Origin: Styela clava
Lineage: Eukaryota > Chordata > Ascidiacea > Stolidobranchia > Styelidae
NCBI RefSeq assembly: GCF_964204865.1
Contig: NC_135251.1
Location: 19,716,001-19,780,000, forward strand
Reading direction: 5' to 3'
Length of the DNA: 64,000 nt
Shown here: positions 9,859 through 22,299 of the stretch, in pieces
Layout of the letters: the number at the start of each line of letters is the position of its first letter
Position numbering within the stretch: the stretch's first letter is position 1
Position numbers and translations under genes: made by a program
Notes under the pieces: generated by a model
Database searches by the model: none
What the model saw: only the letters and a program-made list of their open reading frames with translations
Told to the model about the DNA's origin: nothing

Positions 9859-12800
9859 ATGGAGAAGTATCCAGCAACTGAACCAATCAAAAGAGGAAGA
9901 GTGGTGACTGAATTCAAGATTGCAACAGTTGCCGATTTGGACAAGTTCGCAACAGGTGCGGTTTTAGATTTGGGCAATATTTCTTGCTACTAAAGGCAAG
10001 TTTATATATATACACATAAGCAGCCTTATAGACATTCATGTATACTATGTATACTTATGTATACTGGTCTAAACAGTCACAAAATCATCCGTGACATTGA
10101 GTGTTAGAATCGCTCAAATATTACCAAGTCGGTTTTGAGCATGTACCCATTGCTGATCAAGATTGCTCTTTTCACGATAGTCTATATATTATATATTATT
10201 GTTGAGTTAATATTATGCTCATTTGATTTGATTTTTTTTAGAAAAAAAAAAATGAAATGTCTGAATATCATGGTTGTAAATATGCTCATCATCTATGCGT
10301 ATATTCTGCTTATCAGAATGGCATCTAGATTGTGTATATTCATTCGACTTGCTTTGAGAAAATATCGACAGCAGAGGCGTTTCATTTAGTCAATGTTTTT
10401 ATTCGATCTCACAAAAACTTTTCTTTGTGTCAGTTCCACTTTATGACTCTACGCTCGACTCGATGACAATACGTTCACTGCTTATTCATATTCAGTCATG
10501 TGTAACATCTAATTACATATACGAAGTAAAAACGAAAAGTCCAAATAACAGTGTTTGGAGATGATGACCAGTGTAAACCTCCGTCTATTTCAGCGATTCT
10601 TAATCTCTTTACGACAATACGTACGGGGACATCACTCAATATAGTTACGTTCACGTCAATTAAGTCTCTAACTTTAAAGTTATAAAAATGCTCATCGCAC
10701 ATTTGTGAAATACATATTTGTACAGACATTAATTTGTAGCACCAAGTGGAATTGTTTGAACAATAAAGTTTCCATGTTTCATTTGTCTAAAATAGAGATT
10801 TGATGAAAGGAATTTTATGTTCAATCCAAAATCGTGGGATCCGACGAAGAAAATTTCAACACAACAAAAAGAAACATATTAAATACATATATATATATAT
10901 GTATATTTTGTTCAATAATAAATAAACTCTGTACATATTTTTAGATAAGGATGAAGAAGGTGAAACTGTGTGGAAAAGTTTTCTCGCGAAAGGATCCTTG
11001 ATTTACGATGAAATTAACAGGAAAGTATCGGTAGATCTGCCCGAAAATTCCGGCATTACGGTGACATCAGAGTTTTCAAGAGGGTGAGATTTTTATCAGT
11101 AATTTTGTTTGTATATATCGGCGTTTTATCGTCAAAACTAAGTGATGACTACAGTCTATCCTGACTGACAAAATTTCATGTAAAACAGGAAGTTTTGAGT
11201 TGCAGTTTTGTACTGAATAGATTATATCAATCTGATACAAGCAAATTGATGATTGAATACGATCAAGAAGACGAGTGTATTAGTTAGAGGATTTTCCATG
11301 AAAATAATGCTTGGGGACATTTAATCCAGAAGTAAGCAATACTACATAAATAATTTTAATTACTATTGAATTAAATAAGTATTTAATTATCGTTTTCTTA
11401 ACAAATAGGCAATTTATTGCAAATTGTCCATCACAACTACAAGTATTTAAAACTACGACAAAGTTAGACACAACTGCTCCTAAAACTTCACGCTTGAATC
11501 AGTTAAATACCTAAATTTTAATTCTAAACACATATACATTCTTAACAAAACTGATTAGAAATAAATCCAGAAAGCACTTATTTTATTTTCCTCACTTTAT
11601 TTCCACAGTGGAAGAGGAATGGAATTATCGGCGTTGATTTATTACAAAGATAAATTGTACTCTGTTGACGACAAAACTGGAATTGTATTTGAAATTGGAG
11701 AAGGAAAAGCGATTCCGAGAGTCATTCTTTCTGATGGAGATGGAAATCAGGCCAAGGGTAACATATGACTAAATAGTTCAAATTCTTTTTTATCATTCGT
11801 TCATTTGTGTTTTAATGTATTTCTAAGGTTTTAAAGGCGAATGGTTGACAATTAAAGATGGGATGCTTTATGTCGGCGGTCATGGTCGAGAATTTGTCCG
11901 TAATGATGGATCTATACTTATTATATGTGGATTAAGATAGTTGACGACAAAGTAAGTTGAACATGTTTATTGCATATTTTGTTTTATTTTCACTGTACTC
12001 CTTTTCAACATCTTGAACTGTAGATTGTTCCATGTTCGCTTGCTCTCATTATTGATGTGTCGCCCACATTAGTAGACTTCATTCATTCATTATTCAAGTA
12101 AATTAGAAAGAAAATTAACAGTTTTATTGTACTATGTCAATGCTGTTTGATTTTGTTACGAGCCTCACCTGCCGGGCAGACTTTTTGAATTAGTCCAGTC
12201 TTTGTGTCCCTATTCCAATAGGTATACACAGCCTATCTAGGTACGGTATATATATATATATGTATTTTTTCCAATTGAGTACATATTTAATGGATACACT
12301 AACTACAACTTACAAATATTAATCTGTATGGTACCGGTAATTCAGAATACGTACCAGACTACTCTCACTCCGCCTTACTTACCTTCCGACCAAAGTTATC
12401 CTCTGTGACGTTTGTCGCCTCCATAGTAACCACTTGCACTAGTGCACGAGGAACCCTTGTGCGGTTCATTTTTTTGCAATCATTATTCGTACTACATGCC
12501 GGATATTAAATGTACTATCTTATACCTTTTATTTATATAAAGTGTGATCAATATTTGTACTGCACGAAATGCATTCATTGCGAAGTGCTTATAATATATA
12601 TCTACATTATATATAAAAAAAGGTAAACTGAATCATTCGACAAGAGATTGTAGTTGGGTCACACTTCAATTCATTGTAATGTCGTGTCCTCCGCAGTCCC
12701 AATTCGATAATATTCCATATCATGCTTTATTGTCTGTATTTGAAAATATGTCAACTCCCGGTTAACTCTCCATTTACGTGTTAATGCCTTTTTTCTAAAA

Positions 12801-14575
12801 AAAATTATGAATGAGTAACAACTAAACCCATGTATCCATTTATTTGCAAATGAGAGCAATACCATGTTTTGCGTTACGTTTCAGGGTGCAGTTCAACATG
12901 TGAACTGGTGTGACAATTATAATGCTCTTCGTCAAGCAGCTGGATGCCCGTTCCCCGGTGAGTATTACTAGAAATTTTTATGTATGTATAATATACTCTA
13001 ACATAGAAGTAATAGAAATCAAGTTTGATTTGGGGTTGATCATTACACTGACCGAAAAATTTGAGCGCATAAGCTATAATAGAATATTATCATGTATCCA
13101 AAACAAAGAATCGTCAATACCATTAGTTTTCAACCTTATTGGTGGAACGGAAACCCAATGGAACATTCCAGAGACTGGTCGAAACTTTCGAGGCTGTGAG
13201 ATAATTGTATACAGTATAAAAAAACATACAAGAGCTAATCTAATACTGCCAAAATAAAATGATATTTAAAGTGTAGCAAGTTTAACAACAGTGGCGAACC
13301 AAATAGATACTTCGCTATATTTCAACAATATACATATAATAATATAGACTCTCGTATTTGAATGGTAACTGGACTGAACGTCTGGACTGCACTGGCGCAA
13401 CCCTAGATTGCCGCGGAACCTGGTTGAAAACCATTCGTTCGTACCATCAAAAAAAATCTCTTATGTAATATGGATTGTGGCATCATGATTTACTGTTTTT
13501 CTAAGACTTTGCGTTTTAGTAAATTAATGTTTGAGGGGGAGACTCGTTTCCACATGCGGTTGTCCCATTTCCTCATTCCAAATCCAATATCATTACTTAA
13601 ATAAATTTAGGCAACCAATTGAGACTAGGATTGTTCTTTGAAATATTTTTACGTCAAATATTTAATTAAAACATTATGTGAAATCCATACAGAAAATGCC
13701 TCGACATACTTGCTCGTTTTTCTTTTAATTTTAATATAATTACGCAATAGTGAGTAAATGAGAAAAATTAAAAATTTGAGCAAATATTGTTTAATTGCCG
13801 ATTCAATAATTCCATTATTGTGCAATTTTTGTTTCGTGAAGGCCACGCCCTTCATTCAAGTATTACGTACAGTCAATAACTCCAACAATTATAAATATAT
13901 TGGCAGCTTAAATATAAATCGACCCTTTTCTCTAGGCTATCTGATTCATGAAGCTGCAGTATGGAGTTGGATACATAAGAGGTGGTTTTTCTTGCCTCGG
14001 AAGGTTAGCAAGGATCCTTACGATTATCAATTAGACGAAAAAAGAGCCGGAAATATTCTTCTGAGTTGTACAGACAGATTTGATGATATTAAGGTCGTAC
14101 AGATTGGTAAGATTTGGGTTTGACATTGCGCAAATTCTTTCCCAGTGTCATTGTCGCATGACATACATATTCAATGTTAAAAGATTTTGATTTTTCGTTT
14201 TTTGTAATCAAATTTCGATGGTTCGTAAAAGATTATCACATATCACATGGTTATTCATATCAAAACATGTGTAAAAATACAATATACAATGTTTCTATCA
14301 GAAAATAAAATTCACTAAATCTAAATTGGAAGATTTTCATTAATTCAGGTGTACGTTTCATTTTTGCATGTGTAGGACAAGTTAACTGCACTCGAGGATA
14401 TTCTTCATTCAAGTTCATACCTGGAACAGATGATAAAGTGATTGTTGCTGTTAAGTCAGAAGAAGTTGGAAACAAGCAAAAATCGTTTATTTCTGCGTTT
14501 ACTATTGAAGGAGAAATTCTGCTCGAAGATCAAGAATTTGCTGATAAGAAATACGAGGGAATTGAGTTTATATGA
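9859..14575 (+). CDS. CANT1: CANT1-like calcium-dependent apyrase, frame-disrupted in exon 4
   Basis: Soluble calcium-activated nucleotidase family (five-bladed propeller; hydrolyses UDP/GDP-type nucleotides, usually in ER/Golgi or secreted). Exons: 9859-9955, 10945-11083, 11609-11757, 11828-11951, 12885-12957, 13936-14106, 14376-14575. Motifs in order: [80 protein letters not shown] then TGA. The Ser/Glu residues in MELS, GEWL, IHEA and EGIEF are the calcium-ligand positions of the family as I recall it. All junction phases agree except exon 4, whose length is off by one base; read straight it stops at 11938-11940, while the expected [10 protein letters not shown] reappears in the shifted frame. 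So this is a recent null allele, an assembly error or a pseudogene. No signal peptide or membrane anchor is visible, unlike vertebrate CANT1. AATAAA at 14738-14743. Confidence 0.85.
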
Positions 14576-14743
14576 TATCCTTTTGTGATATTTGTGTGCC
14601 TGTCAGTTACACCTATAAATCAGTGATCTAATAAGCCATCAATGGATCTAATGAATACAAATTTCTACAACATTTATTGCTATGTGCATACTGAAAGTTG
14701 AAGAGTTAGTTATGTTGTATTGAATTCATCAAAAATGAATAAA

Positions 14744-15636
14744 TATTAACATCGATCAAACAAAAACAATAAAATGAGTTAGAGAAATGATGATGATGAT
14801 ATTTGTGCAGGATCAGTGCGCGCTAGATGTGATTTACTTATCGTCCCACTGATGATCAAATAAGCCCAGCACGCTTTTATATTAAAGGACCGTGAACTTG
14901 TGTTGGAAAAAACTTTATTCCGTACGCAGCTCACAAGGTGTAGTTCAATTTAAAAATAGCTACAAAGTGTAGCTTAAATACAACTAGTTCTATTAGCCTA
15001 GAGTTATTGTTCGTTTTAGTGATAAATGGACTGTCATACGTATAGAATATAAGTAAAACAGTAAGTAACATGTCCAGACGTTAAATTATACTTTTTTATA
15101 AAACTTATACGGCCCTAACCTAATAAACACATGATGTCGTAAAACACGATCAAAATCTAGTCCGCAGCAACTTAATTTGGAAATAATAATCTAAAAACTT
15201 TATTTTGTATTAAATGTGAGTTTATAAATCAATTTAAGTTCATCGTTAAAACATTTAAGAATCATTGAATTCTACCTCAGCAGTTCATTGTGCTCCGATT
15301 TTCAGGCTCCGAATTGGATGAAAATGAGTACACGGAACTTAAGCACCAATATTACATAACGTTAGGGATGACGCCCAAATATTATTCAATTGACTGGAAC
15401 TTGACGAATCGAATAAAATACACACTGAACACCAAAGAAAGATAGTTTGAAGTAGGATATTCAGGATATAGCCTATATATAGTTCCAATAGTCGTTTGCT
15501 TACCATCCTTGCATTGAGGACTTATTGGGCTTTCATATATACCTTTGCAATAAATCGTGTTTGGAATAGGGTCGAACCTGGCCATATCTGAAGGAATTGA
15601 GCCAATAAGACTTCATTCGTCATTGATCCGTTGGCG
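14744..15636. other. Intergenic region after the CANT1-like gene
   Basis: No exon or RNA gene recognised. Short open frames on either strand lack splice context or family resemblance. Confidence 0.5.
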
Positions 15637-15864
15637 CTCCTGAAGTATGCGTACCAAGATTGCGGACACCGGAACTTAGTATTTGTACCAGGTTGGGGTT
15701 AGGCCATAATTTTAGGTACAAATACTACAGGAGTCACTTGGCTAGTCTTCGAACTTATATTAGAACTAAAATAAGGAAAATTGGAATACAATTATAGCCT
15801 AACCCTAACCTGGTACACATACTACGTTCCGGTGTCCGCCATCTTGGTACGCATACTTCAGGAG
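15637..15864. mobile_element. Palindromic MITE with telomere-like internal motif
   Basis: Long inverted halves: the left 'ctcctgaagtatgcgtacc' mirrors the right end 'ggtacgcatacttcaggag'. Both halves contain 'ggtgtccgccatctt'-type sequence and a TTAGGGTTAGG-like block (GGTTGGGGTTAGGCCATA on the left, CCTAACCCTAACC on the right). Relatives occur at 20207-20415, 34791-34999 and 57841-58065. It is non-coding and probably mobilised in trans. Confidence 0.8.
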
Positions 15865-16593
15865 TACCAATTTGTTTCGTTTCTGCAATGGAGTTATTTA
15901 CAATCAGTGATCGTTGTGGTTTCTGCCAAAAAATATGGAAACGTCGTAATTTTTTGAATGGTTGTTTTTGAGTTTAGTGTAAGATTCCATTTCTTTGTAA
16001 GATTGATAAGATTCAATGTATCGAATATCAAAAACAATGGAGCAATTCGCGTATTCCATTTGTCCTGAAATTATCAACATCGTAGTAACTTTGCAGTGAA
16101 TTCACGTGTCTGTTATATGTTATGAAAGGGACAGTGGCTTGATTGCAAGTTTTATTATTATATATATCCTGTTTTTGTGTACGCACTATGGACTTTTGGA
16201 ACTTTGTGTTCAATTATGTCGTACTAAAATGCCAACGTAGCCCTCGGAAATACAGATCGTATATATTTTGATACATGACCAAAATAAGTAAGTCAGTCAA
16301 GTGAATTATAATATTTGAATATTTTTATTTATGCCCTAATCTCGCCTAAAGTTTAGCAAAGTAGTGGTGCTAATAAAATATAGGACCGATAAAAATAAAC
16401 GGTACAGACTGTACAAAAAACAATTTGAATAGTTTTAGTAGTGAATAGTAGTAAACAGTTTAATTAATTGGGGGTACCCATCAATAGAGATGCCCGGAAT
16501 TGCTTGCTTTGTTTAATTGCCAAGGGTAGCCTATCGAATATCTTGAATGTGTTCATAGCAGTATAGTGTATTGATCATAAATCCAGATAAAAG
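15865..16593. other. Intergenic region before the second CANT1-like copy
   Basis: AT-rich sequence without recognisable genes. Confidence 0.45.
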
Positions 16594-18450
16594 ATGGAGA
16601 AGGATCCAGCAACGGAACCGATTAAAAAAGGAGAAGTATTGAGAGAAATCAAGATTGGAACAACTGCCGATCTGGACAAATTTGCGACAAGTGAGATTGA
16701 GTATGACACCTAAAAATTAATTGGGCAGGAAAAATAATGCATCAAGTGCATCATTATTAATTCTCTAATGTGATCAATCAGCGACGAACGAAAAAAATGA
16801 TAGTGCAACACATTTGATCATAAATGAGGAAATTGTTTTATTGCGGGGTCATCTGCATTCACTCAGAATTTTAGAATATTTTTTAAAGAATGAAAAGCGA
16901 GTACCAAGAAAATTCACAAGCGGACAGGGTAATAGTCAAATATTAGCTCATGCAATGTTGTCATGTAAGTCAAGCAATACCTGGTGATACCGTTCAACTC
17001 AAGCAAGAGGAGCAGCGTCGAATATTTTCACAAAGTATCGATTCAAATGGCTTATTTGGGCAAATCCTTCCGATTAGATAAAAAATGTCCGATGCAAATA
17101 TGATTCCTTTGCGATTATAATGTTTGCAAAGGCTGATTGTGTCGAGTGAAAACGACCTAGGTGAAATTGTTTGGAAGAGTTTCTTGGCTACAGGATCATT
17201 GGTATACGACGAAATTAACATAAAAGTCTCAGTTGATATGCATAAAAATTCTGGCATAACGTTGACATCGGGTATATTATCAGGTAAGATTTTTTATTGG
17301 AATGCTAAATGTTATAGAAAAAATATAAATATGCTACAACAATATTTTTATTATACCGGAAAATCTAGAAATCATGACAGGGAATAGAATTTTATTACAT
17401 AGATATAGTTGAACACGATTTGTAGTTATTTTTTTTAACTTGGATTGTACTATTGGACACGAAATGCACATGGGGTAGTGGATATTATATTTATTTTTCA
17501 TGTTCTTGTTCTTTTTCTTGTTGTTATGAAAAATTGCTCATTACCATTGCTTTGAAATTATCAGTGGTTAAAGATTGTATTTTTCGCTCGATGGCTATTA
17601 CTTTTATTTAATTTAAAGATTTCTGTGGGCTTTATGGTATTCGTTTTTAGTGTGCGATGACCTCATTAGAATTAAAAATTGTGCACCTTGTGGCGGTTTC
17701 GCGTTAGCGTCCACCATCGTTGCGTGCTGGTGATCACTCGAAGTCCAGAAAACGACTTCGTTTTGTCCATCGTGTACATATATTTGAGCGTCCCTCTCTT
17801 GTTTTATCATAGATAGATATAATTTTGTAATATTAAAATTTTGAAAAAAAATAAAAAGATTAAGTAACACCGCTGAAAGCAAAAAAAAAGCATTCATTTG
17901 TATATATCCATGCACACAGAGGCAGAGAAATGGAATTGTCAGCTTTGCTCTACTACAATAATAAAATGTTTTCTGTTGACGATAAAACTGGAATAGCGTT
18001 CGGAACAAAGGAAGGCAAAGCTATTCCCAGATCTATTTTATAAGATGGCGATGGGAATCAAGTTAATGGTAACATAACACTTTATCGATAGGTGTGTGCA
18101 TGGATTCATTGTTTTGGGTAATTTAATATTGCATTCCAAGCATTCCGCCTCTATTAATCAATTTTGCACTTTTTAGGTACCTCAAAATTTCTTTTCTATT
18201 CTTTTTTCATCCTTTTGCCTTTCTTTTTTCATATTAATATATATTTGAAATTTTTTTATTTTATTTTCTCGTTGATTGTCATCATCATCAACATATTCAT
18301 CAGAGGAATTCGTTTATAGTATTCAAAGGCGAATGAATGACGGTTAAAAACGGAAAGATGTACGTAGGTGGTCATGGTCGTGAGGTTGCCGGACAAGATG
18401 GAACCATACGAGATAAAAATTATATGTGGGTCAAAATTATCAATGAAGAC
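16594..18450 (+). pseudogene. Truncated CANT1-like apyrase pseudogene
   Basis: Paralogue of the preceding gene. Exon 1 (16594-16690 or, with a GTATGA donor, to 16700) encodes ADLDKFAT; exon 2 (about 17132-17283) encodes EIVWKSFLATGSLVYDEI; exon 3 (17920-18068) encodes GREMELSALLYY and SVDDKTG; exon 4 (18320-18450) encodes GGHGREVAGQDG and YMWVKI. Lesions: TAA at 18041-18043 in exon 3 (in place of Ser before DGDG), TGA at 18334-18336 (Trp of GEWL lost), a phase mismatch between exons 2 and 3, and no counterpart of exons 5-7. A TIR transposon lies about 200 bp downstream. The 3' part was copied later into the second tandem unit with the same stop codons. Confidence 0.88.
17580..17770. repeat. 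Dispersed repeat in the CANT1 pseudogene intron
   Basis: The stretch with 'tgtgcgatga' and 'gcaccttgtgg' resembles diverged copies at about 54470-54640 and 56565-56740. The family is not identified; it is part of the repeat set shared between this locus and the 52-57 kb region. Confidence 0.5.
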
Positions 18451-18652
18451 GTAAGTAACTACTAAACATCCATCACAAACTGAAGTGTAACAATAGCTCA
18501 TTACTGATAACCACGATCACGCTTCCGTATTCCATTTTTCAAGTTATCGAATACTGTCAACTCTTTCAGAGTTGCCAACTTGTATGTGAAACTTTTTTTC
18601 CAGATTCACATCTATTTCAGAATTTTCGTATATGATTTAGTTGTTTATATAT

Positions 18653-19398
18653 CGTCACGCTAATAACCGAATTGCGTTGCGCACCTGTCTGGTAACTCAG
18701 ATTTTATTTTAAGAATTCCAAAACCCATAAAAATGGAGATTTAGTATGACATGCACATTTGTGCAATTGTTTCGTCATAATGAATTATCATTGTTACAGC
18801 AGGACTATTGTGTCGTCACAAAAGCAAAATAGCTTCGACGAAGTATTTTCGAGTTTTTGCATCTCGGATTCTACCTTAGCGCGTATTAATTTGAATTTTT
18901 ACTACAGTACGTGCACTTGCGATATTCACCGTCCGAGTCAAATTCACCTTGGTTGGCTTTTATATTGAGTGCATTGCTGTTTAATTCTTTTTATTTAATC
19001 TTATTCTTATTTCGGTGGGTGTGCAGAACGTGTTATATTGATGAAATATATATATTTAAACATAAAAAATAAAGTAATATTTTGCGGATTAGACATTGTA
19101 GATAATGAGAATTACATTCGGTTTTGGAATGTTTAGTTTTCAGGACTGGTGCATATAGTAAAGTTGCAAAATTGCGCATGTTCCCAAGTCATAGACACAT
19201 TTCTGCCTAAGTCACAGTGCGCCATTATGACGTCACTTAACTGCGTTACTCAAATTAACTTAAATCCGGCTACAATCAAAAAATTGAACCATGGCAAATT
19301 ATTGACTCTCCATGGCATAACAATATCATTAGGAAGTTTTTTACGTTTTTCTCAAAACTGCTAAAAATGACTTACGCAATTCGATTATTAGCGTGACA
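18653..19398. mobile_element. TIR DNA transposon, non-autonomous, about 745 bp
   Basis: The left end 'gtcacgctaataaccgaatt' (from 18654) is the complement of the right end, which finishes ...'ttattagcgtgac' at 19397. Full or partial relatives lie at 33238-33981 (unit 2 copy), 52497-53292, 53892-54171 (right half) and 55479-56268. No transposase frame is visible. Flanking ATAT on both sides suggests a short 4-5 bp target duplication, but AT-richness makes this uncertain. Confidence 0.8.
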
Positions 19399-19399
19399 A

Positions 19400-22299
19400 T
19401 ATGCTTCGTTATGCTCAATAATTTAGAACTATTAACTTTTAACTATTGGATTAATTTATGAACTTGAACTTTACATTAATGAAATCAGGAGAATAACAGT
19501 CATAGTCCCCAGATTTAATCTGATATACCACCACATATCCGACTATGAAAGTTTAAACATTCCTAAGTTCGGATTATTTGGTTTTGGTCATGATTAATAA
19601 AAGAGCAAGGATCTTTATGTCACGAGGATTTTACTCTCTCACCTTCAAATACAGGTGAAAGTACAGTAAAATATTGAGTTGAATAATAAGAACTGCAATA
19701 CGATAGGAATATGATAAGAAGTTGATGGTACTGAATTAATTCGACAATTACAGAATCTATAAAACATTTAACAGATAGACAGTTAAAAAATTGTAATAAT
19801 TGTTTTCCAGAGGTTACGACTTCATCCTGGCATTTGATATGTTAAATAAAATGACTATTTACTGTCGTTAAGGAACGTTAGTTGCCAATCACGATTGGTG
19901 CCGCATTATAAAGACATTGTAATCATATCACCTCTGCACAGCAGAAAACATCTCATTTATGTACATAGCACTTCAGACAAACCTCCTGATTGGCGGTCGA
20001 TGCATATTTGCCAAAAATTCGAAAAGTGGCATCTTGTCTATAGGCATACGAATGACCCCGCGTCTACGTTCTTAGTGGACTCTCCTCAGCTCGTACATAC
20101 GCCAAAGAATCCTCGAAACATTCATTTTTGTGTTTTCAATTTCATGTGATGTTGCTATAATCTACACCATATTCATTTTTTGGTTCTTCATACCCAAAAT
20201 TGGGCGCTCCCGTGGGATGTGCACCAGGATGGCAAACACCTGAACACAGTATGTGTACCCGGTTAGGGTTAGGCCATAATTTTATTCCAATTTTCCTTAT
20301 TTTAGTTCTATTACGAGTTCGGGAACTAGCCAAGTGACTCACGTAATATTTGTACCTGAAATTATAGCCTAACCCTAACCGGTGTCCGCCATCTTTTTTT
20401 CACATACTACGGGAGTACCCAAAATTGTTCAGTTCGGCGAAAAAAAAAATAAAAGAAGAGTAATTATGAAATGCAAGAAATTCAATGAGGGTACTGGGAA
20501 AATGGAACACAATTGACACAGTCCAATCAAGTAGAAACTCTCACCAAACCCTAAAGAACCCCCAAAACTCATACAACCCCAAATCAGAGGAAATTAAAAA
20601 ATCTAAAGATCGTTTATTTCTGCCTCCACTACAGAAATTGTTCCCAATGAACAAGAATTTTCAAACGAGAGATATTGGAGATATTTAAAATTCGATATAT
20701 ATGTCTAAGTGAAGTAGGCTAATCGTATGTGCCTCGGTCTGCTGCGTTTACAGTTGTTGTCATATACATATCTTTGTCAATTGATATCATTACAAACTGC
20801 AATGTCGTCTCTTCTGTTTTTACGAAAATTCGATATTTTCTTTACTTGACAGATTGTCATCTTAGAAAGGCTGGTTTTCGTACATTTACAAACGGTCAAT
20901 TGTTTTTACCTATGGTGATGGAAATTAGGTACTAGCACTCGATTTGTTAACGTATATATGTGCGTATTGCGTAGTTAAATTTAAGGAACTAATATTGTTT
21001 TTCACTTGACTATCTGATCAAATAACAAAGACTGGTGTTTGCTTACAGTACACAATAAATAACCCTATCTCGCCATGAGAAATATCATAAATACATTAAT
21101 CATTACATATTTAGAAACTAGATTTCATTGCAATTAACAGGTAGTCACGGAAGATCAGATCTGGTAATCGTACATCTTAAGCTTTTTAAGCATCAACTAT
21201 ATATAATAAGTGTATTGTATTTTATACTAAAATATCTCTCGTACAATTAGTTTCGTACGCGTTGTTCAAATAAAGGTTCCTGTTACTACGATGCGAACAA
21301 ATAAAGGCCCCTGCCATTCACGAAGAAAAATGCGGAACTCTAGTAGATTATGAATACGCAATAACGGAACTTAAGCTTACTCAAAACAATAAGTGTATTA
21401 GGGGGCTTGAACTGATTTCCAGGATTACTTTTACGAAGATGTAGCCTCAGCGCTTGAATCAGTTTTATATAAATGGAAGTAAGAACATCGGTAAACGATA
21501 TATTTGAAGTTCTTAAAAGAACCGGCGTAACGATATAAAATTCAATCGATTCAATATATATTTGTGGCATAGCGGTAGGTTATCGTAGGAATCCAATTCG
21601 TATTTGACAAGCTTGAAGTAGAACTCTTAAAGTAGAGAGTCTGCCTTGCAATTAACATAGATAACGTGAAACATCTCCTAACACCAACTGGATATATCTC
21701 GTTCTACAGATAGGCCAGACATACGGGTGTACAACCTTCAATACAGAAGGGTCAGATACAAACAACCGTAGGCCGTTCTTTTATTTAACACAGACTTTCA
21801 TAGGCAAGAACATAAATTGTACTCGGGTATAGATAATCGCATCGCAAAGGGGTTGTGTAATTACTCGCAAGTATCATATTAAACTAAATTAAAAAATATG
21901 TTTTGCACACTAATTAAAATTGCCACTTCTTCGCGGACTGCACAATTTTTTCCTGTGGACCGCATTTTTGGCCCATCGGGCTAGATAATACCAATATTGT
22001 TGTAAGTTCAACTTTTTGGGCAATTACATAATTTATATGCAAAACTTGGACTTTATTTGAATGTCTCAATATATTTGAAATTTTAATATACCAGTTATAA
22101 AAATAGTGTTCATCAACTTTGTTTGTGTGCGACTGTCTGCGATGATCATATGTCACTTTGGAAATTTTTTTTGTCTAATGTCATCGCCTTTTTGTTTTAA
22201 CAGATTGCACATGAAGTGGTCCAGCAGTAGCATTAAAATGTATTTGTGTAAATTCTCGACTATTCGTGTTAATCATATTATTTGATGTCATAAGATACG
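19400..22299. other. Intergenic region upstream of TNF gene A1
   Basis: No exon assigned. It holds the MITE at 20207-20415 and, at about 21925-21985, a GC-rich 'cgcggactgcac...gtggaccgca' stretch resembling an hAT remnant. The proximal part is the likely promoter. A strong 3' splice site (pyrimidine tract then TTTTAACAG ending at 22203) lies 97 bases before the start codon, implying a leader intron or spliced-leader addition. Confidence 0.5.
20207..20415. mobile_element. Palindromic MITE (same family as 15637-15864)
   Basis: Contains 'ggttagggttaggccataat' and its inverted partner 'cctaaccctaaccggtgtcc', with 'ctcccg...cgggag' outer ends. The unit 2 copy is at 34791-34999. Confidence 0.75.

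Noticed and set aside
10135-10389. Hydrophobic 84-codon frame as an extra CANT1 membrane exon
   Set aside because: It lies inside intron 1, has no splice borders fitting exon phases, and is not present in the paralogous copy.
15690-15820. Telomeric repeat tract (TTAGGG-like)
   Set aside because: Only two to three repeats in each arm of a MITE present at four places; not a telomere or true interstitial array.
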